Positions 1 to 6,160 of a stretch of DNA of 6,160 nucleotides are shown here, piece by piece; position 1 is the stretch's first letter; every line of letters begins with the position of its first letter. The stretch is from Anaerolineales bacterium UBA7227. GTDB taxonomy: Bacteria > Chloroflexota > Anaerolineae > Anaerolineales > Villigracilaceae. Position numbers and translations under genes: made by a program. Location of the stretch: positions 574-6,733 of the forward strand of contig DKTP01000036.1 in NCBI GenBank assembly GCA_002473085.1. The letters are read 5' to 3'. A model generated the notes under the pieces. The model was not told the origin of the DNA and searched no databases. It worked only from the letters and a program-made list of their open reading frames with translations.

Positions 1-2934
<2,934 letters not shown>

Positions 2935-2938
<4 letters not shown>

Positions 2939-2963
2939 CGCAGGATTAAGCGCATGATAGAAT
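2935..2963 (+). promoter_or_regulatory. Sigma70/SigA-type promoter for the str operon
   Basis: The -35 hexamer TTGACG (2935-2940) is separated by exactly 17 bases from the -10 hexamer TAGAAT (2958-2963). A TG at 2955-2956, one base before the -10, gives it an extended -10 as well. Five of six bases match consensus in each box. Transcription would start near 2970, giving a leader of about 127 bases before rpsL. The rpoB stop codon (2936-2938) is part of the -35 box. Activity is predicted from sequence only. Confidence 0.75.
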
Positions 2964-3023
2964 ACTCCGCCGTTGCCAATTAGAGGCGGCCATCATCCCG
3001 CCCGCGCACGGCAGTCAACATCG

Positions 3024-3054
3024 TGAGGCCATCAGGCTCGTTGTGATGGCCTCA
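3024..3054 (+). terminator. Leader hairpin followed by TTTT: terminator-like or attenuator
   Basis: TGAGGCCATCA (3024-3034) and TGATGGCCTCA (3044-3054) form a perfect 11-bp stem around a 9-base loop, directly followed by TTTTCT (3055-3060). The form is that of an intrinsic terminator with a short, imperfect U tract. It lies downstream of the str promoter and 42 bases before the rpsL start, so full termination would silence the operon. Partial termination (attenuation) of str transcripts, or of read-through from rpoB, is the likelier role. It could also be a binding site for a ribosomal protein. Confidence 0.55.
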
Positions 3055-3087
3055 TTTTCTGGAAAAAAACAATCAGGAATTTTGTTC

Positions 3088-3092
3088 GGAGG
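3088..3092 (+). promoter_or_regulatory. Ribosome binding site of rpsL
   Basis: GGAGG ends four bases before the ATG at 3097. It settles the start: in-frame GTG (3043) and ATG (3046) codons upstream lie in the leader hairpin, have no Shine-Dalgarno sequence, and would add residues that S12 proteins lack. Confidence 0.85.
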
Positions 3093-3096
3093 CAAA

Positions 3097-3513
3097 ATGC
3101 CTACTATCAATCAAATGGTTCGTCGAGGTCGCAAGACCAAAAAATCCAAGAGCAAGTCGCCCGCCTTGCAGTACACGCTGAATTCCAACAAACAGCGCCG
3201 CGTCCGCCAGGCCGCGGGCGCGCCGCAGAAACGCGGCGTCTGCACGGTCGTCCGCACGATGACGCCCAAGAAACCAAACTCGGCCCTGCGCAAGATCGCC
3301 CGCGTGCGCCTCTCCAACGGCATCGAGGTCACCGCGTACATTCCCGGCGAAAGGCATCAACTGCAGGAGCACTCTGTGGTGCTGGTGCGCGGCGGCCGCG
3401 TGAAGGACCTGCCCGGCGTGCGTTATCATATTGTGCGCGGCTCGCTGGACACCACCGGCGTTGAAAATCGCAAACAGGCCCGCTCGAAGTATGGCGCGAA
3501 ACGCCCCAAGTAA
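3097..3513 (+). CDS. rpsL: 30S ribosomal protein S12
   Basis: S12 lies at the decoding centre of the small subunit, where it monitors codon-anticodon pairing and touches EF-Tu and EF-G. The product is 138 residues and begins [13 protein letters not shown], a standard S12 start. Residues 24-42 carry the extra segment before PQKRGVCT that Bacillus-type S12 also has. The decoding loop [11 protein letters not shown] has both lysines (K58 and K59), and [13 protein letters not shown] is intact, with K103 and with D104, the residue that RimO methylthiolates in some bacteria. These are streptomycin-sensitive residues. The normally near-invariant GEGHNLQEH-type loop reads GERHQLQEH (84-92). The C terminus is KYGAKRPK. 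It is the first gene of the str unit, and rpsG follows after 20 bases. Confidence 0.97.
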   Translation: MPTINQMVRRGRKTKKSKSKSPALQYTLNSNKQRRVRQAAGAPQKRGVCTVVRTMTPKKPNSALRKIARVRLSNGIEVTAYIPGERHQLQEHSVVLVRGGRVKDLPGVRYHIVRGSLDTTGVENRKQARSKYGAKRPK

Positions 3514-3533
3514 TTCAATAAGGAAAAGAAATC

Positions 3534-4001
3534 ATGCGACGTGGATCCCCTGAACAGCGCATCGTCCCGCCCGACCTGCGTTATAACAATGTCAACCTGC
3601 AGACGATGATTCTGCACATCATGCAGCGCGGTAAGAAGAGCCTTGCCGCCCGTCTCGTTTACCAGACCCTCGACATGGTGCAGGAAAAGACCCAGAAGAA
3701 CCCCGTTGAGGTGTTCGACGCGGCGTTGAAGAACGTCGGCCCCGCCATGGAAGTGCGTCCGCGCCGCGTGGGCGGCGCCACCTACCAGGTCCCGATGGAA
3801 GTCGCGGCCGACCGCCGCGTCACGCTCGCGATCCGCTGGATCCTCGATTCGGCGCGCGACCGCTCGGGCAAATCCTTTCCCGAAAAACTGGCAGGCGAAT
3901 TGATCGACGCTTCCAACGAGACCGGCAACGCCATCCGCAAGCGCGACGAGACGCACAAGATGGCCGAGGCCAACCGCGCGTTCTCTCATTATCGAGTTTA
4001 A
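3534..4001 (+). CDS. rpsG: 30S ribosomal protein S7
   Basis: S7 is a primary 16S rRNA-binding protein that organises the 30S head and contacts E-site tRNA. The 155-residue product has the family's usual length. A basic N-terminal arm is followed by the helical region with GKKSLAARLVY (33-43), the beta-hairpin RRVGGATYQVPMEV (77-90), the helix containing AIRWILDSARDR, and the C-terminal KMAEANRAFSHYR block. The start reads MRRGSPEQR where many orthologs have MPRR. AGGA (3521-3524) lies nine bases before the ATG and is a plausible ribosome binding site. In E. coli, S7 represses its operon by binding the roughly 100-base rpsL-rpsG spacer; here the spacer is only 20 bases, so that site cannot exist in the same form. 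Confidence 0.97.
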   Translation: MRRGSPEQRIVPPDLRYNNVNLQTMILHIMQRGKKSLAARLVYQTLDMVQEKTQKNPVEVFDAALKNVGPAMEVRPRRVGGATYQVPMEVAADRRVTLAIRWILDSARDRSGKSFPEKLAGELIDASNETGNAIRKRDETHKMAEANRAFSHYRV

Positions 4002-4034
4002 TGTTCAGGGATTTTAAAGCAGGTAATTTACATC

Positions 4035-6104
4035 ATGGCACGTGAGCATCCGCTGGAACGATACCGCAATATCGGTATCATCGCCCATATTGACGCTGGT
4101 AAAACGACCACGACCGAACGCATCCTGTTTTTCACCGGTAAAACCCACCGCCTCGGTTCGGTAGACGACGGCACGACCGTCACCGATTGGATGGAACAGG
4201 AGCGCGAGCGCGGCATTACCATCGTATCTGCGGCTGTTTCCGCGGAATGGAAGGGTTATCAGGTCAACCTGATCGATACGCCCGGACACATTGACTTCAC
4301 CGCGGAAGTGCAGCGCTCGCTGCGCGTGCTGGACGGCGGCATCGTCATCTTCGACGCGGTGCAGGGCGTGGAGCCTCAGTCCGAGACCGTCTGGCGTCAG
4401 GCGGACCGCTACGGCGTGCCGCGCATCTGCTTCGTCAACAAGATGGACCGCGTCGGCGCGTCCTATGAACGCACCATCCAGACCATCAAAGACCGCCTCG
4501 GCGCGAATCCGATCCCGATGCAGTTGCCGCTCGGGTTTGAAGCCACATTCAAAGGCGTGATTGACCTTCTTGAAATGAAGGCCATGTATTGGGAAGATGA
4601 AACAGGACGGGACATCAAGATTGCCGAAATTCCCGATGAAGCGAAGGCCCCGGCTGAGGAAGCCCGCCGTCAGATGCTCGAAAGAATCGCCGAACTTGAC
4701 GACGAATTGACCGTAAAATATCTCGAAGGCGATACCATTTCCGTGAACGAGATGAAACAGGCGCTTCGCAAGGCGGTCCTCGACAATCGAGCGACGCCCA
4801 TCTTCTGCGGGTCGGCCATGCGGAACAAGGGCGTTCAGGCGCTCCTGGATGCCGTCATTGACTATCTCCCATCGCCTGCGGATATTCCGCCGGTAATCGG
4901 CATGGATCCCGACAACCCCGAGACAACCATCGAACTGCCCGCCCGGGACGACGCTTCGTTGAGCGCGCTCGTTTTCAAGATCGTGACCGACCCCTATGTG
5001 GGACGGCTGGCCTACTTCCGCGTCTACTCCGGCACGTTGAGTCAGGGTTCGATGGTGACCAATTCGGTCAAGGGTAGGCGCGAGCGCATCGGACGCCTCA
5101 TCCGCATGTACGCCGACCGGCGCGAGGACATCGTCGAGGTGCGCGCCGGCGACATCGCCGCCGCGCTTGGTTTCAAAGACACCTTCACCGGCGATACGCT
5201 GTGCGAGAACAAAAAAGTCGTGCTGGAAAGCATATCCTTCCCTGAACCGGTCATCTCGGTGGCAATCGAACCGAAGTCCACCTCCGACCAGGAGAAGATG
5301 GGCGAGGCGCTCAAGAAGCTGTCCGAGGAAGATCCGACCTTCCGCGTCCGCTCCGACGAAATGACCGGCCAGACGATCATCTCCGGCATGGGCGAGCTCC
5401 ACCTCGACGTTCTGGTGGACCGGATGCTTCGAGAGTTCCGCGTGCAGGCGAACATCGGCAACCCGCGCGTGGCGTATCGCGAGTCGATCACCCGCGCGGT
5501 CCCCAAGGCCGAAATGAAATACGCCAAGCAGTCGGGCGGCCGCGGCCAATACGGCCATGTGGTTTTCACGATGGAACCGGGCGAGCGGGGGAGCGGCGTC
5601 GTCTTTGAAAATAAGATCGTCGGCGGCGCGATCCCGAAAGAGTTCATCCCCGCCGTCGAAAAAGGCGTGAAAGAGACCTCGGAAAGCGGCGTGCTGGCGG
5701 GATACCCTGTGGTGGACCTGAAAGTCACGCTGATAGACGGCTCCTTCCATGAGGTCGACTCGAACGAAATGGCCTTTAAGACGGCTGCCTCCATGGCTTT
5801 CAAGGAGGGCGTTCAAAAGGGCGGGCCGATCCTGCTCGAACCCATCACAAAAGTGGAAGTGGTCGTTCCAGAAGAATATCTCGGCGACGTCATTGGTCAA
5901 TTGAACAGCCGCCGCGGCATGATCCAGGGCATGGAAATCCGCCCTGGCAACGCGCAGGCCATCAAGGCCCTGGTGCCGCTGGGAGAGATGTTTGGGTACG
6001 CGACCGTTTTGCGTTCAGGAACGCAGGGACGCGGCGTATTCTCGATGGAATTTGACCACTACGCCCCGGTGTCTGAATCCGTGGCGAAAGAAATCATAAA
6101 ATAA
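4035..6104 (+). CDS. fusA: Translation elongation factor G (EF-G)
   Basis: EF-G is the GTPase that drives translocation of tRNA and mRNA on the ribosome and, with RRF, ribosome recycling. The 689-residue product is close to the usual length of about 690-705. The GTPase domain has G1 AHIDAGKT (17-24), switch I RGITI (59-63), G3 DTPGH (81-85, catalytic His85), G4 NKMD (135-138) and G5 GSA (259-261). Domain II spans about 305-395 and domain III about 400-478, with [15 protein letters not shown] at 450-464. Domain IV spans about 480-605, with GRGQYGHV (502-509) and the tip-loop His572 in [14 protein letters not shown]. Domain V is the remainder. No key residue is missing, so this is the canonical translocase. 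AGGT at 4021-4024 is a modest ribosome binding site, weaker than those of rpsL and tuf. Confidence 0.98.
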   Translation: MAREHPLERYRNIGIIAHIDAGKTTTTERILFFTGKTHRLGSVDDGTTVTDWMEQERERGITIVSAAVSAEWKGYQVNLIDTPGHIDFTAEVQRSLRVLDGGIVIFDAVQGVEPQSETVWRQADRYGVPRICFVNKMDRVGASYERTIQTIKDRLGANPIPMQLPLGFEATFKGVIDLLEMKAMYWEDETGRDIKIAEIPDEAKAPAEEARRQMLERIAELDDELTVKYLEGDTISVNEMKQALRKAVLDNRATPIFCGSAMRNKGVQALLDAVIDYLPSPADIPPVIGMDPDNPETTIELPARDDASLSALVFKIVTDPYVGRLAYFRVYSGTLSQGSMVTNSVKGRRERIGRLIRMYADRREDIVEVRAGDIAAALGFKDTFTGDTLCENKKVVLESISFPEPVISVAIEPKSTSDQEKMGEALKKLSEEDPTFRVRSDEMTGQTIISGMGELHLDVLVDRMLREFRVQANIGNPRVAYRESITRAVPKAEMKYAKQSGGRGQYGHVVFTMEPGERGSGVVFENKIVGGAIPKEFIPAVEKGVKETSESGVLAGYPVVDLKVTLIDGSFHEVDSNEMAFKTAASMAFKEGVQKGGPILLEPITKVEVVVPEEYLGDVIGQLNSRRGMIQGMEIRPGNAQAIKALVPLGEMFGYATVLRSGTQGRGVFSMEFDHYAPVSESVAKEIIK

Positions 6105-6127
6105 TCACTGTCTGTTTTTCTTTGCAA

Positions 6128-6135
6128 AAGGAGAT
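6128..6135 (+). promoter_or_regulatory. Strong ribosome binding site of tuf
   Basis: AAGGAGAT lies five bases before the ATG at 6141. It is the best Shine-Dalgarno match in the window and fits the high output expected of EF-Tu. The rest of the fusA-tuf spacer (6105-6140) holds a pyrimidine-rich stretch but no hairpin or promoter that I can support. Confidence 0.8.
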
Positions 6136-6140
6136 CCATT

Positions 6141-6160
6141 ATGGCGAAGCAGAAATACGA
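6141..6160 (+). CDS. tuf: Elongation factor Tu, first six codons (3' end outside window)
   Basis: Only MAKQKY and an incomplete seventh codon (GA-) are present. This matches the common EF-Tu start of MAK followed by a basic or polar residue, Lys or Arg, Phe or Tyr, then Glu or Asp. The position directly after fusA is the classical place of tuf in the str operon. EF-Tu delivers aminoacyl-tRNA to the ribosome as a GTP complex. The call rests mainly on gene order and the strong ribosome binding site, because no catalytic motif is inside the window. Confidence 0.82.

Noticed and set aside
2954..2983. A nine-codon mini-ORF (MIEYSAVAN) as a possible leader peptide
   Set aside because: Its ATG lies within the extended -10 element, upstream of the predicted transcript start, and it has no ribosome binding site.
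2985..3002. Small hairpin GGCGG / CCGCC in the leader
   Set aside because: Only five base pairs with an 8-base loop in GC-rich DNA; easily due to chance, and no U tract follows.
3043..3096. N-terminal extension of S12 by 17-18 residues from GTG 3043 or ATG 3046
   Set aside because: These starts lie in the leader hairpin without a Shine-Dalgarno sequence. The ATG at 3097 has GGAGG and gives the canonical MPTINQ start.
4014..5900. A 628-codon open frame on the - strand opposite fusA
   Set aside because: The + strand frame is an unmistakable full-length EF-G; the antisense frame is a composition effect with no motif or ribosome binding site that I can support.

Overview
The window carries the junction between the 3' part of rpoB (RNA polymerase beta subunit) and a str-type translation operon. 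All genes are on the + strand, in the order rpoB (5' end outside the window), rpsL (S12), rpsG (S7), fusA (EF-G), and the first 20 bases of tuf (EF-Tu). Coding density is very high. The only non-coding stretch of note is the 158 bases between rpoB and rpsL.

The sequence is bacterial, GC-rich, and strongly biased to C or G at third codon positions. RpoB is of the Bacillus-like short-dispensable-region type, without the large E. coli insert before the [11 protein letters not shown] block. S12 has the extra residues between PAL and PQKRGVCT that Firmicutes-type proteins have. From these traits and remembered family sequences I suspect a member of Chloroflexota, perhaps Anaerolineae. That is an inference from memory and not a database result.

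Layout: 1-2938 is rpoB from just before the [10 protein letters not shown] block to its stop, including the rifampicin-pocket region (245-328), a ~50-residue insertion (509-685) and a ~130-residue insertion with an internal repeat (1991-2413). 2935-2963 is a near-consensus sigma70-type promoter whose -35 box contains the rpoB stop codon. 2970-3096 is an untranslated leader with a perfect 11-bp hairpin followed by TTTT. Then follow rpsL 3097-3513, rpsG 3534-4001, fusA 4035-6104 and tuf from 6141. The spacers of 20, 33 and 36 bases suggest co-transcription.

The genes supply transcription (RpoB) and the decoding and translocation machinery (S12 and S7 in the 30S subunit, EF-G, EF-Tu). rpoC, which usually lies between rpoB and rpsL, is absent here. 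Combined with a dedicated promoter and leader hairpin, this suggests that the str genes form an independently controlled unit. I see no previously undescribed multi-gene system. The points of interest are the junction's regulatory architecture, two RpoB insertions, a Thr in place of a rifampicin-contact Arg, and an unusual S12 loop.
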